A stretch of DNA of 64,000 bases from Gracilinema caldarium DSM 7334 (GTDB lineage: Bacteria > Spirochaetota > Spirochaetia > Treponematales > Breznakiellaceae). Below, in pieces: positions 41,263 through 51,449 of the stretch. The notes beneath the pieces are model-generated. The model searched no databases. It was not told the DNA's origin and saw nothing but the letters and a program-made list of their open reading frames with translations. Both the position numbers and the translations under genes were made by a program. The stretch is taken from assembly GCF_000219725.1 (NCBI RefSeq), contig NC_015732.1, forward strand, positions 1,984,001 to 2,048,000, in the 5' to 3' direction. Position 1 is the stretch's first letter. Each line of letters starts with the position of its first letter.

Positions 41263-42186
41263 ATGAATATGAAAATTGAAATCCTTAGTTTATTCATATG
41301 CATAGGTTTCAACAGTATATTGTCGGCCCAGTCAGAAAGTGCCAAATTCAGTATTGAGCCTGTTCTGCAATGGCATACTATGGAGATTGTCTCTACAGTA
41401 AAGCTTGACATGAACTCAGCAGGATTACAGCTCCCTACCGGTCGGGCCCATGGTGAAGAATTACTTGATGTTGAATTTCCTAGAATTATTTCACCTTACC
41501 TTTTTACTATTCCGATAGATAGTACAACCACTATTGAAATAGCCATTCAACAAGGTCAGCTATCAATATTAGATATAGATAAGTTAGTTAGAACGGCAAC
41601 AAAATTCCCAACTATATTAGATTTAACTAATAATAGCTTAAATCGAAAGATTCTCGTTCCCTTGCAAGAGCTTTTAGCACTTTTAGTTCGTCATCATGTT
41701 CCAGCGACACTACCACATCCACTTGTTACTCAAACTACTAAAGTTTATACCGGCGTTATCATCTTTGCTCAGGAGCGCCTTCCAATTTACGGACGACAGG
41801 ATTCAGCATACTTGAGACCTTGCCTCTTCCCAAAGGTATGGGATACTGAAGGGACTCTTGTGTATGAACGAAATATGGTGTCTCCAGAAATAGCAAAAAC
41901 CCGGGGTATTGCGAAATATACTACAATAGATCAGGTGTTACAGCAGACACCTTCCGGCATCTCCCCTTATCTTCAAGAACTTGTTGGGGATCGTCCCCTT
42001 AAAATACTAGCTGATAAAATATATGGTAAACTCCCCACCGATCCAGTTATCAGTAAAGATGATGCGATTATTTTATATTCCTCAGACAATAACCGCCGGC
42101 TTCTTACCGAAGGCCGGGTGGTTATTGTTTTAGCTCCAGAATTGTTAATACAGACTTTTACTTTTTCAAATACATCGTCTCCTTAA
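41263..42186 (+). CDS. Secreted protein of unknown function
   Basis: The 307-residue protein has an N-terminal signal with an A-like cleavage site (about 22) and a mature part of mixed strands and helices. The C-terminal end has LLTEGRVVIVLAPELLIQTFTF. I do not recognise a family. It starts 3 bases after the transglycosylase stop, with a GGTGGTGA site, so a cell wall role is possible. Its 3' end overlaps the frame of the SppA gene on the other strand by 29 bases. Confidence 0.7.
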   Translation: MNMKIEILSLFICIGFNSILSAQSESAKFSIEPVLQWHTMEIVSTVKLDMNSAGLQLPTGRAHGEELLDVEFPRIISPYLFTIPIDSTTTIEIAIQQGQLSILDIDKLVRTATKFPTILDLTNNSLNRKILVPLQELLALLVRHHVPATLPHPLVTQTTKVYTGVIIFAQERLPIYGRQDSAYLRPCLFPKVWDTEGTLVYERNMVSPEIAKTRGIAKYTTIDQVLQQTPSGISPYLQELVGDRPLKILADKIYGKLPTDPVISKDDAIILYSSDNNRRLLTEGRVVIVLAPELLIQTFTFSNTSSP

Positions 42187-44741
42187 GACTATTTTCCTGA
42201 AGTATTTCAAGAATTTCGAAAGGCATAAGAGCTTGAACAGTACCATTGCTGGCAATTCTTGATGCAACAGTTTCAGAAAAACAATACATAGAAAGTGGAG
42301 TAAAAGATGGATTATGAATATCTTCTATAAACTTTATTATATGTAGAGTAAGTTTGTTTGCAAGCAGTGTTGTCTGGTTTATCAGAGCTAAAAAGGCTGC
42401 AAAGGGATTAGGATAGGGGTATTCATCGATTATTACATCTGCATCATCAGCTAATTTAAGGGCTGCTTTTAACGCTTTGATAGTACTAGTAAGGCTTTGT
42501 ATTCCATCTATCAAACCATTATTAACTGCATCATTACCTGCATAGATGCGTCCTTGGGCGAGACTTTCAACCTTTTCTTGAGGCATATTTCGCCCTTCTG
42601 CTACCTTGCTCACAAATTCATTATAGAGCTCTAAAATCCACTGATGATACTCTTCAACTTCCTGAGAATTCAAATCTCTATAAGGAAGTATTAAGCCGGC
42701 CTGCAAATCCGCATGACTGCCTCGCTTAAGAAGATCTATGGAAAGACCTAATTTATCATTCAATCCTGCATCATAGAACCATGAAGCAATAACACCAATA
42801 GAACCAGTTATGGTATAGGGAGTTGCATAGATTCTTGAACCATACATGGAAACCCAATACCCACCCGAACCAGCTACAGAACCCATAGATATATAAACAG
42901 GTTTTCGTTCTTTTGCCTTTTTTACAGCCTCAGCAACATAATCCGCCGCTACTGCATCACCACCTGGAGAGTTAACCCGAAGAATTATACCCTTGACTTT
43001 GTTATCATTCCCGAGCTGATTGATAATTTTAGCAAGTAATCGTGCATTCATACCCCCATCCAGAGATGTGGAACCATTAGCGTATACAATAGCTATATGA
43101 GGTGGTTCAGCCCAAACATCTTGTTGAATAGAAGGAGCTTTATAAAATGCAGCAGCAGCAATTACTAAATTTGTGTTTTTTTGGAATAGACTGAGTTTCA
43201 TATCTCCATAAATTTGTATCAACATTTCATTTCCTGAGAGTTCATTGATAGCCCTCTGTATTGCCTCTTCCCTTCCAAAGTAATCAACAAGATTAAATTT
43301 CTTAGCTTCCTTGGGACTTATTAGAAAATTGGATTCTAACAAGGTATTAAATTGATCCTCGGTAATTTTTCGATCATGAATAATAGAAGCTTTTGTAGTG
43401 GTGAAAATACTATCTAAATAAGCATCATATTGTTCTCGGTCTGCAGAGGAAAAACTATCCCGGCTTATAGGATTCTGCAGCAGATTTATAAATTAAATAT
43501 CGTAATTCTCTAAATCCGACCCCGAGTTTTTCCAGGGTATGTTTAAAATATCCTCGTCTTACTACATAGCCATCAAAATTCAATATTCCCTGGTTATCCA
43601 TGACTATACGATCTGCTACCGTCACAAGGGCATAAACATCGAAGGAGGGCCGTTCTATAAAAGCAATAATCTTTTTACCCGATGTCTTAAAATCCTCAAG
43701 AGCTTTACGCAATTCCCATAGATCACTTCTCGAAGCATATAGAGAACTTGTATTCAGAATGAGCCCTCCAACAGTAGGATCATTTTTAGCTGATGCAATG
43801 GTACTTAACACATCAAAAAGAGAAGAATACCTATTAAAAATCTCAGATGATGCTGAAAGGTTTTCGAGGGCTAGTTCTACATAATATTTGGGGGTTGTAG
43901 AAGAGGTCATAGCAAATCCTGCTTTGTTTTTCACAAAGGAGATGCCTACACCAGTTTGGAGAGAACCACTAAAATCTTCTTGTGAAGATGCAAGAGAACT
44001 TCCTAATCCGAGATTCCCATATCTTAAGTTCAATCCAAGGGCAACAGATCCAGAGCTCAGATATTTTCCATAAACTTCCACGCCCCGAACAGGCACAAAA
44101 CTGAGTCCAGCTAGCCACTTCTGCGCGTCTTGATCGGTATACGAATTTTGAGCAGACCATGCACCAAAGACAGTAAGGCGATTAGTGCCAAAGGGTCTCA
44201 AACCACCATCGATTAGGAGGTTCCAATTTGGCGAGGTATAATTTTGTGTAATCGTTATACCGAGGGATGTTTGGGGAATTGGTCTGAGAAGGAAGCCAAC
44301 CTGAAATGCATGAAAATAATCATACATTGAATGATTCTCATTAAAAAGACTTACATTGGAGAATCCAAAGGCTATACTACGGTTCCCACCTGAAATGCCA
44401 AAGTGAAAATCAATCTGAGTAGAATGATCAGCAAGAGACAACACATTTGCTCCCGCCAATAAGCCAGGATCCGCATAGAAATATCCCCATTGGGTAATAT
44501 CCGTAAGTTCTTTGGTATCTGCAAATGCCCATAGATCAAGTTGATTACTAAGCGATGGCATTGTTGCACCTAGAGCCGGATTGATAAAGCTCCCCACTGC
44601 ATCATTTTGAACACTCGCGGTGGTTCCCATTTTTTCTAATATACTAAAGGGATGTATAAATATTTCCTGAGCGATTAGTTGTAATGCTTCAAGGGGTATT
44701 AGCAACATTACCAATGCCAGCCACTTCTTCAAAATATTCAT
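42158..44741 (-). pseudogene. Beta-barrel/SppA signal peptide peptidase fusion, frameshifted
   Basis: Part 1 (44741 to 43455) has a signal peptide, a barrel-like domain (about 30-290, with an NPAL turn and many alternating strands, like PorV/UPF0164 proteins) and the first S49 repeat, ending in YKSAAESY, the catalytic lysine motif of the long SppA class. Part 2 (about 43464 down to 42158) continues with SRDSFSSADREQ and holds the catalytic Ser in GSVAGSGGYW. Removing one A/T at 43465-43466 joins both into about 860 residues without a gap. With the extra base, translation ends at a TAG (43455-43457). The AAGGAG site fits the ATG at 44741. Either a real pseudogene or a one-base sequencing error. 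Confidence 0.85.
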
Positions 44742-44802
44742 GGGTACTCCTTCAATCAATAATAGTAAATAATACATACTAAAACATATCATATCCTAAA
44801 AT

Positions 44803-44831
44803 AAAAAGCAGGAAGCGCTGTCGCTTCCTGC
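44803..44831 (-). terminator. Intrinsic terminator of clpB
   Basis: A perfect 10-bp stem with a 4-base loop (44808-44831) is followed on the minus strand by five U and more AT. It lies about 35 bases past the clpB stop. Confidence 0.85.
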
Positions 44832-44866
44832 GTTACAGTGTTTGTTTAGTAAGTATGAAGACAACC

Positions 44867-47437
44867 TTATCTAAATAAAAGCCCATCTCCATTCCGGTCT
44901 ACCAACACCTCAGAACCTTCCTTGTAGCGGCCGGAGATGATTTCCCGGGCCAGCGGATTTTCCAGTTCCGCCTGGATGGTCCGCTTAAGGGGCCGGGCAC
45001 CGTACAGGGGATCGTAGCCCCGCTCTGCCAGGAAGGACTTGGCCGCATCGGTAACCGTGAGCCGAATCTTGCGATCCTCGAGCCGTTGGGCCAGACGATT
45101 CAGCTGGATATCCACAATCTTGTGAATCTCAGCCTGTCCAAGCCGGTTAAAGATGACCGTTTCATCAATCCGGTTCAGGAACTCGGGCCTAAATGAAGCC
45201 TTAAGAAGTTCCTGCAGGGCACCACGAATCTCTTCGGTGCTCCTGGCGTTCAGGATCAGGTCCGAACCCAGGTTGCTCGTCATTATGATAATCACGTTCC
45301 TGAAGTCCACTACCCTGCCCTGGCCGTCGGTCAGGCGTCCATCATCCAGAATCTGGAGGAACACGTTGAACACATCCGGATGGGCCTTCTCGATTTCGTC
45401 GAAGAGGACCACACTGTAGGGCCTGCGGCGGACCGCTTCGGTAAGCTGGCCCCCCTGCTCATAGCCCACATAGCCCGGAGGGGCACCGATGAGGCGGCTT
45501 ACGGTGTGTTTTTCACCGTACTCGCTCATATCAATCCTGGTCAAAGCCTTTTCCTCGTTAAAGAGGAATTCTGCCAGGGTCTTAGCCAGCTCGGTTTTAC
45601 CTACACCGGTGGGTCCCAGGAAGAGGAAGGACCCCAGGGGCCGGGCGGCATCGCTTAAGCCCGCCTTGTTGCGCCGGATGGCATCGGCCACGGCTTGCAC
45701 CGCCGCATCCTGACCGACCACCCGTTTTTCGAGAACCTTTTCCAGTTCCAGATACTTCTGCAATTCGCTGGAAAGCATCTTGGATACGGGAATACCGGTC
45801 CAGCTCGATACAACGGCGGCGATGTCCTCTTCGCTCACCTCTTCGCGGAGGAGGCTTACCTCGCCCCGTTTAGCCTCCATGCGGTCGGAAATTTCCTTTA
45901 GCTTCCGCTGGGCTTCGGGGATGAGACCGTATTTAATTTCTGCGGCCTTATTCAGGTTGCCCTCCCGCTCGTAACGGGCTTCCTCAATTTTAAGCTCTTC
46001 TATTCTCTGCTTCAGGAGCCGCAGTTCCTGGATATCCTTCCGTTCACTTTCCCAGCGGGCCCGCATGGCGTCCCGTTCGGCGGTGAGGTCGGCGATTTCC
46101 TTTTCCAGTTTCTGTCGCCGTTCTACCGAAGCGGGGTCGTCTTCCCGCTGTAGGGCCTGCCGTTCTATGGAAAGCTGTAGGAGTTTCCGTTCCAGCTTGT
46201 CCAATTCGGTAGGACGGCTGTCCAGTTCCATCTTAAGGCGGCTCGCCGCCTCATCCACCAGGTCGATGGCCTTATCGGGGAGGAAGCGGCTGGTGATATA
46301 CCGGGTCGACAGGGTCGCCGCGGCCACCAGGGCTTCATCCTTAATGCGCACCCCATGGTGCACTTCGTAGCGTTCCTTAAGCCCCCGCAGGATGGCGATG
46401 GTGTCCTCTACGGAAGGTTCGGCGCAGTAAACCTGCTGGAAACGCCGCTCCAGGGCCGCATCCTTTTCGATATACTTGCGGTATTCGTCCAGGGTAGTAG
46501 CCCCGATACAGCGAAGTTCACCCCGGGCCAGGGCAGGCTTAAGGAGGTTGCTTGCATCGGTGGCACCCTCGGCGGCTCCCGCCCCCACAAGGGTATGGAG
46601 TTCATCAATAAAGAGGATGATTCTTCCCTCTGCGGCCTGTACTTCATGGATAACTGCCTTTAGGCGTTCCTCGAATTCGCCGCGGAATTTTGCACCCGCC
46701 ACCAGGGCTCCCAGGTCCAGGGCGAGGAGCCGTTTATTTTTAAGCCCCTCGGGGACGTCCCCTTCGACAATGCGTCGGGCGAGGCCTTCTACAATGGCGG
46801 TTTTACCGACCCCTGGTTCACCGATGAGGACCGGGTTGTTTTTGGTGCGCCGGGAGAGGACCTGCATTACCCGGCGGATTTCCTCATCCCGGCCAATGAC
46901 CGGGTCCAGTTTTTCCTGCCGTGCCAGGGCGGTAAGGTCCCGGCAGTATTTGTCCAGGACCTGGTACTTTTCTTCCGGGTTCTGGTCCGTTACCCGGGCG
47001 TTACCCCTGACCGATTTCAGGGCCGAAAGGATGGCCTCTTTGGTGATGCCGTTCCGCCTGAGTATATCCGTGGCGGGGCCTTCGGCCTGGGTCATGGCGA
47101 TAAGGATGTGTTCGGTGGAAACAAAATCATCCTTAAGGGATGCGGCTTCCGCTTCTGCCTTGGCAAGGACCTTGCTTGCGGCGGGCGAGAAGTACAGCTG
47201 GGCCGCCTCTCCGTATACCTTTGGTTTGGAAGCCACCAATTTACGGGCTTCCTGTAAAATTAGTTCCGGGTCAGCACCAATTTTTTCGATTATCGGTGCG
47301 ACAATGCCCCCTTCCTGCTCCACCAGGGCAAGCAGGATATGTTCCAGTTCCACCTGGGTCTGGTCATTTTTCTGGGCGATGCTGGAGGCCTCCTGGAGCG
47401 CCTCCTGGGCTTTTATGGTAAGTTTGTCGTAGTTCAT
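44867..47437 (-). CDS. clpB: Chaperone ClpB (disaggregase)
   Basis: ClpB pulls proteins out of aggregates with the Hsp70 system. From the ATG at 47437 it has 856 residues: a two-part Clp-N domain (1-145), a first AAA+ domain (Walker [24 protein letters not shown]), the coiled-coil M domain (about 405-520), and a second AAA+ domain (Walker A GPTGVGKT, Walker [16 protein letters not shown]). The frame from 47485 adds 16 residues that do not match the family. The upstream gap has two DnaA boxes. No clear CIRCE element is seen. Confidence 0.97.
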   Translation of the reverse strand: MNYDKLTIKAQEALQEASSIAQKNDQTQVELEHILLALVEQEGGIVAPIIEKIGADPELILQEARKLVASKPKVYGEAAQLYFSPAASKVLAKAEAEAASLKDDFVSTEHILIAMTQAEGPATDILRRNGITKEAILSALKSVRGNARVTDQNPEEKYQVLDKYCRDLTALARQEKLDPVIGRDEEIRRVMQVLSRRTKNNPVLIGEPGVGKTAIVEGLARRIVEGDVPEGLKNKRLLALDLGALVAGAKFRGEFEERLKAVIHEVQAAEGRIILFIDELHTLVGAGAAEGATDASNLLKPALARGELRCIGATTLDEYRKYIEKDAALERRFQQVYCAEPSVEDTIAILRGLKERYEVHHGVRIKDEALVAAATLSTRYITSRFLPDKAIDLVDEAASRLKMELDSRPTELDKLERKLLQLSIERQALQREDDPASVERRQKLEKEIADLTAERDAMRARWESERKDIQELRLLKQRIEELKIEEARYEREGNLNKAAEIKYGLIPEAQRKLKEISDRMEAKRGEVSLLREEVSEEDIAAVVSSWTGIPVSKMLSSELQKYLELEKVLEKRVVGQDAAVQAVADAIRRNKAGLSDAARPLGSFLFLGPTGVGKTELAKTLAEFLFNEEKALTRIDMSEYGEKHTVSRLIGAPPGYVGYEQGGQLTEAVRRRPYSVVLFDEIEKAHPDVFNVFLQILDDGRLTDGQGRVVDFRNVIIIMTSNLGSDLILNARSTEEIRGALQELLKASFRPEFLNRIDETVIFNRLGQAEIHKIVDIQLNRLAQRLEDRKIRLTVTDAAKSFLAERGYDPLYGARPLKRTIQAELENPLAREIISGRYKEGSEVLVDRNGDGLLFR

Positions 47438-47477
47438 GTCTATAAGATACTCATGGAAACGCCCTATCGGCAAGCAG

Positions 47478-47497
47478 TTATCCACAGATTATGCACA
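47478..47497. promoter_or_regulatory. Two tandem DnaA boxes upstream of clpB
   Basis: TTATCCACA (47478-47486) and TTATGCACA (47489-47497) both match TTATNCACA exactly and point the same way with 2 bases between. They lie 41 to 60 bases before the clpB ATG. DnaA could bind and control clpB. There is no dnaA gene, no third box and no AT-rich unwinding region, so this is not a clear origin. Confidence 0.55.
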
Positions 47498-47581
47498 GGG
47501 GGGGAGGGTGGGTCTATAAGGTCATTCTCCGAGCCATCCAGGAGGCCCCTTGGAAAAGGCTGTTACAGCAGGTGTATACTG

Positions 47582-47611
47582 GAGCGAGGGGGAGACTTCC
47601 CCCTACGGCTC
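47582..47611. repeat. 30-base dyad repeat, copy 1
   Basis: This 30-base sequence is identical to 51415-51444. It has a GGGGGA/TCCCCC core dyad, with GAGC and GCTC at the ends. It lies 18 bases past the 3' end of the 5'-nucleotidase gene. It may act as a terminator-like or REP-type element. Confidence 0.8.
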
Positions 47612-47628
47612 TTGCTTGTGAATATATT

Positions 47629-49542
47629 TTATTTTGATGGGTATAAGAGGGGCATGTCGGTGGCCTTGCCTTGTGCGGCCAGGTCTTCGGGGATAACTTT
47701 CCAGTTGTTGAGGCTCTGGACTGTTACTGCGCCTTGCTGTTTTTCGAACCATTTCAGGAGGTAGTACCGGAGGTCCTTGGTGGTTGCGCTGGTAACATAT
47801 TTCATGGCCAGTATGTCTGCCTTGGCGAGCCCCGCGCCTTTTTCCAGATGTCCGCCGCCGCCCTGAGCTCGGTAGGAGTTGATGGCTACCGTGTAGGTTT
47901 TATTCATATCAAAGGGACTACCGTCGGCCATGGATATAATGGTTACGCGGTCTCCTGCGGGCTTGGAAATATCTACGGTATAATTAATGCCTGCGGCGGA
48001 GTCATAGTTATAGTAACGGGTAGCGGTCAGGTATGCACCGGTCCGGGCATCCTGCACAAGCTTGCCTTCCTTATCTTTCTGGAATGCAATGATGTGGTTT
48101 CCATCGTTGGGCATGGTGTCGAACCAGAATTTGTAGGAGTACTCAAGAAAGTCCTTTACCTGTTTACCCGTAAGGCTCATGGTATACAGGAAGTTTTCAT
48201 ACACATAAAGGTTGAACATATCCCGGACATAAAGGGTTCCATCAGCACTGGAAGGTATTGTGGCATTCATGGCCAATGGTGCGGCAAAGGATATATCGGC
48301 CTTTTTTAGTCCCATGGCTGGGTCTGCACAGAGTTCCAGCTGGATTCGATGGATTAGGTCTACAAAGGCTGAGTCTCCGAACATGGAGTCTTTCGTTGTG
48401 ATGGTGCCTGCCATTTTGCCTACCGGCCGATCGACCCAGGCTTTAATTTCATCATAGGTTGATTGAAATTGGGAGATGAAGGCGGTGTCCGCAGGAACGG
48501 TGCTCATATCTTTAAGTTCACCTTGGATGGATTTTTTCCATACCTGTGCTTCCTTGTCCCAGAGCATAGAGAGGGTTACCACAGGAATTTTAGCGGCATT
48601 ATTCAGTGCGCCGTAGATATACACCTGTTTGCCGTTGCTGTCCCTTACTTCGATTTTTTTCTTAGCCACCGGATCCCAGCCCAGGCCATCCCAGCCGGCA
48701 TGATCATGGCCTACAAAAATAATATCAAAGCCGGGAACCTGTTCTGCCACGAGTTGGCTTGCATTCTCATTATTTACCGTATCTCTGTTAGCACCGCTGT
48801 AGGTATAATCCACACCGGCATGAAAGAGCCCCACCAGCACATCGGGTTTTTCTTTTTCCATGATGATGGGGACCCATTTTTTGGCTGACACAACCATATC
48901 TTCGAACTTCATGCCGCTCCAGAACTGGGGTGGCAGCCAGTCGGGAATTCTTGGTGTAATCATGCCAAGAACTGCAATTTTAACACCTTCGCGAATAATG
49001 ACTTTATAGGGGGTAAAATAGGGTTCACCGTTTTCCTTGAGTATATTTGCACAGACGACGGGGGCCTTAATTTCTTTATATAGTTTATCATAGACGGGGT
49101 GGCCGGCTTCGATATCATGGTTACCCACGCCAACCGCATCATAATTAAGGTAGTTTACCGCCTGGCTCCAAATATGGGGGGCTTTGATTTTTTCAAAATT
49201 GTAATAGTAAACTGTAGGCTGACCCTGAAGAGAATCACCGTTTTCTAAAAGTACCACATTCTTTTTGGTATTCCGTGCTTCTGAAACCAGGGTGGATACC
49301 TGAGCCAGGGACGTTGGCATCGTTTTGGCGGTTATGAAGTTATAGGGGAATATAACACCATGTACATCTGATGTTTCGATGAAGGTGATTTCTAGGGGTG
49401 TTTCGGTATACTGTTCCCGCACCGATCGGGCACTACTTGTAAATGTGGTACTGTCAGGTGCAGAAACACAGGCAAATACGACAAAGAGGCTCAGCAGGAT
49501 AATTCCTACCTTACCTAACCACCGGAATCTCTCTTTTCTCAT
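47629..49542 (-). CDS. 5'-nucleotidase/cyclic phosphodiesterase lipoprotein
   Basis: This envelope enzyme should release phosphate from nucleotides. The 637-residue protein has a lipobox at Cys25 (V-V-F-A-C), a calcineurin-like metal domain with IETSDVHGVIFPYN, LLENGDSLQGQ, GVGNHDIEAG and FVGHDHAGWD, and a C-terminal 5'-nucleotidase domain (about 375-590) with AINSYRAQGGGGH. All metal-site blocks are intact. An AGGAGG site is placed before the ATG. It may give the cell nucleosides and phosphate from outside. Confidence 0.95.
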   Translation of the reverse strand: MRKERFRWLGKVGIILLSLFVVFACVSAPDSTTFTSSARSVREQYTETPLEITFIETSDVHGVIFPYNFITAKTMPTSLAQVSTLVSEARNTKKNVVLLENGDSLQGQPTVYYYNFEKIKAPHIWSQAVNYLNYDAVGVGNHDIEAGHPVYDKLYKEIKAPVVCANILKENGEPYFTPYKVIIREGVKIAVLGMITPRIPDWLPPQFWSGMKFEDMVVSAKKWVPIIMEKEKPDVLVGLFHAGVDYTYSGANRDTVNNENASQLVAEQVPGFDIIFVGHDHAGWDGLGWDPVAKKKIEVRDSNGKQVYIYGALNNAAKIPVVTLSMLWDKEAQVWKKSIQGELKDMSTVPADTAFISQFQSTYDEIKAWVDRPVGKMAGTITTKDSMFGDSAFVDLIHRIQLELCADPAMGLKKADISFAAPLAMNATIPSSADGTLYVRDMFNLYVYENFLYTMSLTGKQVKDFLEYSYKFWFDTMPNDGNHIIAFQKDKEGKLVQDARTGAYLTATRYYNYDSAAGINYTVDISKPAGDRVTIISMADGSPFDMNKTYTVAINSYRAQGGGGHLEKGAGLAKADILAMKYVTSATTKDLRYYLLKWFEKQQGAVTVQSLNNWKVIPEDLAAQGKATDMPLLYPSK

Positions 49543-49712
49543 GATTTCCTCCTATGAGATAGATCCCCAAAAGGGGAAACCATGGTACTCCCTTTTCAAG
49601 GAAAAAGCAACTTTTTTGGCACATAAAGTTTTCCATAATACATGCATACAACACATCAAAAAACCTCAAGACATTACAGTTTTCTGCTATTTAATCAACC
49701 AATTTTTGTTAA

Positions 49713-49741
49713 TTGTTTTTACAAACACTTCCATATATACT
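49713..49741 (+). promoter_or_regulatory. Promoter of the histidine kinase gene
   Basis: TTGTTT (49713-49718), a 17-base spacer and TATACT (49736-49741) end 9 bases before the ATG at 49751, so the transcript would be leaderless or nearly so. Confidence 0.5.
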
Positions 49742-49750
49742 ATATTTTAC

Positions 49751-51385
49751 ATGAGTCAACGAAAAAAAATCATTTTTATCTTTAGCATTACTTCTTTTGT
49801 ATTATTTAGTGTTGCCATGTTGCTTTCCTGGGGCTTTTTTCTTCACAGCCTCTATAACATGGAAGAGGTCGAAATAACTGAACACAGCAGGCGAATTGAA
49901 AAACTAATCCAGGATGACTTGGTCCAATTTGATAGAATAACTATCGATTGGGCTTACTGGGATGATACCTGGAATTATATGGCGGGTAAAAATGAAGATT
50001 TTGAAGCTGCCAATTGCACCATTTCTACCTTTCAAAATTTAGGATTGGGAGCATTCTATGTGTTCAATACCAATGGTTCTATAAGGTATAGCTATACATC
50101 GGATGGAAAGAGACTCGAGGCTTTTGAACAACTGGGAACCATACAACCTGGAGACATGATTACTACAGGTAAACGAGGTCTCTTACGGGAAGGAGACAGC
50201 ATGTACCTTATAGCCGGGAGGTCAATCCTCCATAATGATGGGGATGGACCTGCCATGGGAAGCCTCTGGATGGCCTGGAGGCTCAGCGAAAGCCGGCTGA
50301 TGCGCTACAGTAACCTGTTGGGATTTACCATTACCATTGAACCGGGAGAATGGGTACAGCTGTCTGAACATTACATAAAACGCCAGGGATATCAGCTTTT
50401 CATGACTATAAAGCTAAGGGATATATATAATCAAACCATGGGAACGCTTACCCTTGGCATGGAACGAACCATGTATAAAAATGGCATTAAAGTTCTTAAG
50501 AATTTTTCCTATACCATGGTAAGTGCCCTCATAACCATCTCAATACTTCTCTATATTCTTCTTAAAAAGCAATTCTTAAATCCTCTTAAGAAATTATCAC
50601 AACAACTTGCATTACGACAGGCATCTCCTGAAAAACCGCTTTTCCTCAGGGGCATTCAGCATGATGAAATTGATGAACTAATCATAGCTTTTAATGGGCT
50701 TACTGAACAGCTTGTGGCAAGGATTCAGGAACGGGAAACACTGCTCCACGAAATTTATCACCGGGTTTACAACAACCTCCAGATTATGGCAAGTATGTTA
50801 CAGCTCCAGTCCAGTCACTACGAGAATCCTGAAACGGTAGGGGCAATCTTGCAGGGCCGCCGACGCATACTGGCCATTGCCCATATACAGCGGCTTTTGT
50901 ATGAACAGGAAGACATTACCAGAATTTCCCTGGTGGATTGCCTGCAAACCATTGTGGGAAGTTTTGAACCGGAAGAAGCCCCCGCAATACCGATCCAACT
51001 CTCTGAAGATTTTTCTGATCTGCAAGAGCAACATCTTTTTTTATCTCTGGAACAGGCGGTTTCTCTCTCCCTGATACTCAGTGAACTGCTATCAAACTGC
51101 TATGCCCATGCCTTTGCGGGAAGAGAGTCTGGGGCCATTCTTGTAAAAAGCAAGTATATCGAAGTAACCAAGTCAGTCCATATCGAAGTACTGGATAATG
51201 GTATCGGAATGCAAGATACAGAAGGCCAGAAAAAAGGTTTGGGATTGGAACTGGTTGAAATCCTGGTTGATCAACTACAGGGTAGTTTTACTATTAAAGC
51301 ACAAGTAGATGGTGGCACACGGGCTCTTGTAGCTATGCCTCTAAAACACAGCGGTAGTGAGGCTCCTCGCCCTGCCGAGAACTGA
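49751..51385 (+). CDS. CHASE4 sensor histidine kinase
   Basis: The 544-residue membrane kinase has one N-terminal helix (about 7-30), an extracytoplasmic CHASE4 domain (about 45-240, with FDRITIDWAYWDDTWNYM), a second helix (about 255-280), a HAMP-like linker, a HisKA_2-type dimer domain with phospho-acceptor His337 (HEIYHRVYNNLQ), and an ATPase domain with VLDNGIGM and GLGLELVEIL. The ATG at 49751 is chosen from the signal-anchor start; the open frame extends upstream over the nucleotidase. There is no ribosome site. No response regulator is nearby, so the target is unknown. Confidence 0.92.
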   Translation: MSQRKKIIFIFSITSFVLFSVAMLLSWGFFLHSLYNMEEVEITEHSRRIEKLIQDDLVQFDRITIDWAYWDDTWNYMAGKNEDFEAANCTISTFQNLGLGAFYVFNTNGSIRYSYTSDGKRLEAFEQLGTIQPGDMITTGKRGLLREGDSMYLIAGRSILHNDGDGPAMGSLWMAWRLSESRLMRYSNLLGFTITIEPGEWVQLSEHYIKRQGYQLFMTIKLRDIYNQTMGTLTLGMERTMYKNGIKVLKNFSYTMVSALITISILLYILLKKQFLNPLKKLSQQLALRQASPEKPLFLRGIQHDEIDELIIAFNGLTEQLVARIQERETLLHEIYHRVYNNLQIMASMLQLQSSHYENPETVGAILQGRRRILAIAHIQRLLYEQEDITRISLVDCLQTIVGSFEPEEAPAIPIQLSEDFSDLQEQHLFLSLEQAVSLSLILSELLSNCYAHAFAGRESGAILVKSKYIEVTKSVHIEVLDNGIGMQDTEGQKKGLGLELVEILVDQLQGSFTIKAQVDGGTRALVAMPLKHSGSEAPRPAEN

Positions 51386-51414
51386 GGTGTAAAAAGTCAG
51401 ATCAGTTGCAGGGC

Positions 51415-51444
51415 GAGCGAGGGGGAGACTTCCCCCTACGGCTC
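51415..51444. repeat. 30-base dyad repeat, copy 2
   Basis: Identical to 47582-47611. It lies between the converging histidine kinase and guaA genes, 5 bases past the guaA stop. A hairpin of this strength could be a shared terminator of both genes. Confidence 0.8.
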
Positions 51445-51449
51445 CCTAC

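Noticed and set aside
42158-43342. Separate SppA gene starting with a TTG at 43342
   Set aside because: The reading frame continues upstream past the TTG with family-like sequence, so this is the second half of one frameshifted gene.
43455-43490. Programmed ribosomal frameshift in sppA
   Set aside because: No slippery heptamer and no downstream hairpin are visible at the site.
46476-47432. A 318-codon plus-strand frame opposite clpB
   Set aside because: Ser/Arg-rich translation typical of a shadow in GC-rich coding DNA; clpB is certain.
47478-47497. Replication origin at the DnaA boxes
   Set aside because: Only two boxes, no AT-rich unwinding region, and no dnaA, dnaN or gyr genes nearby.
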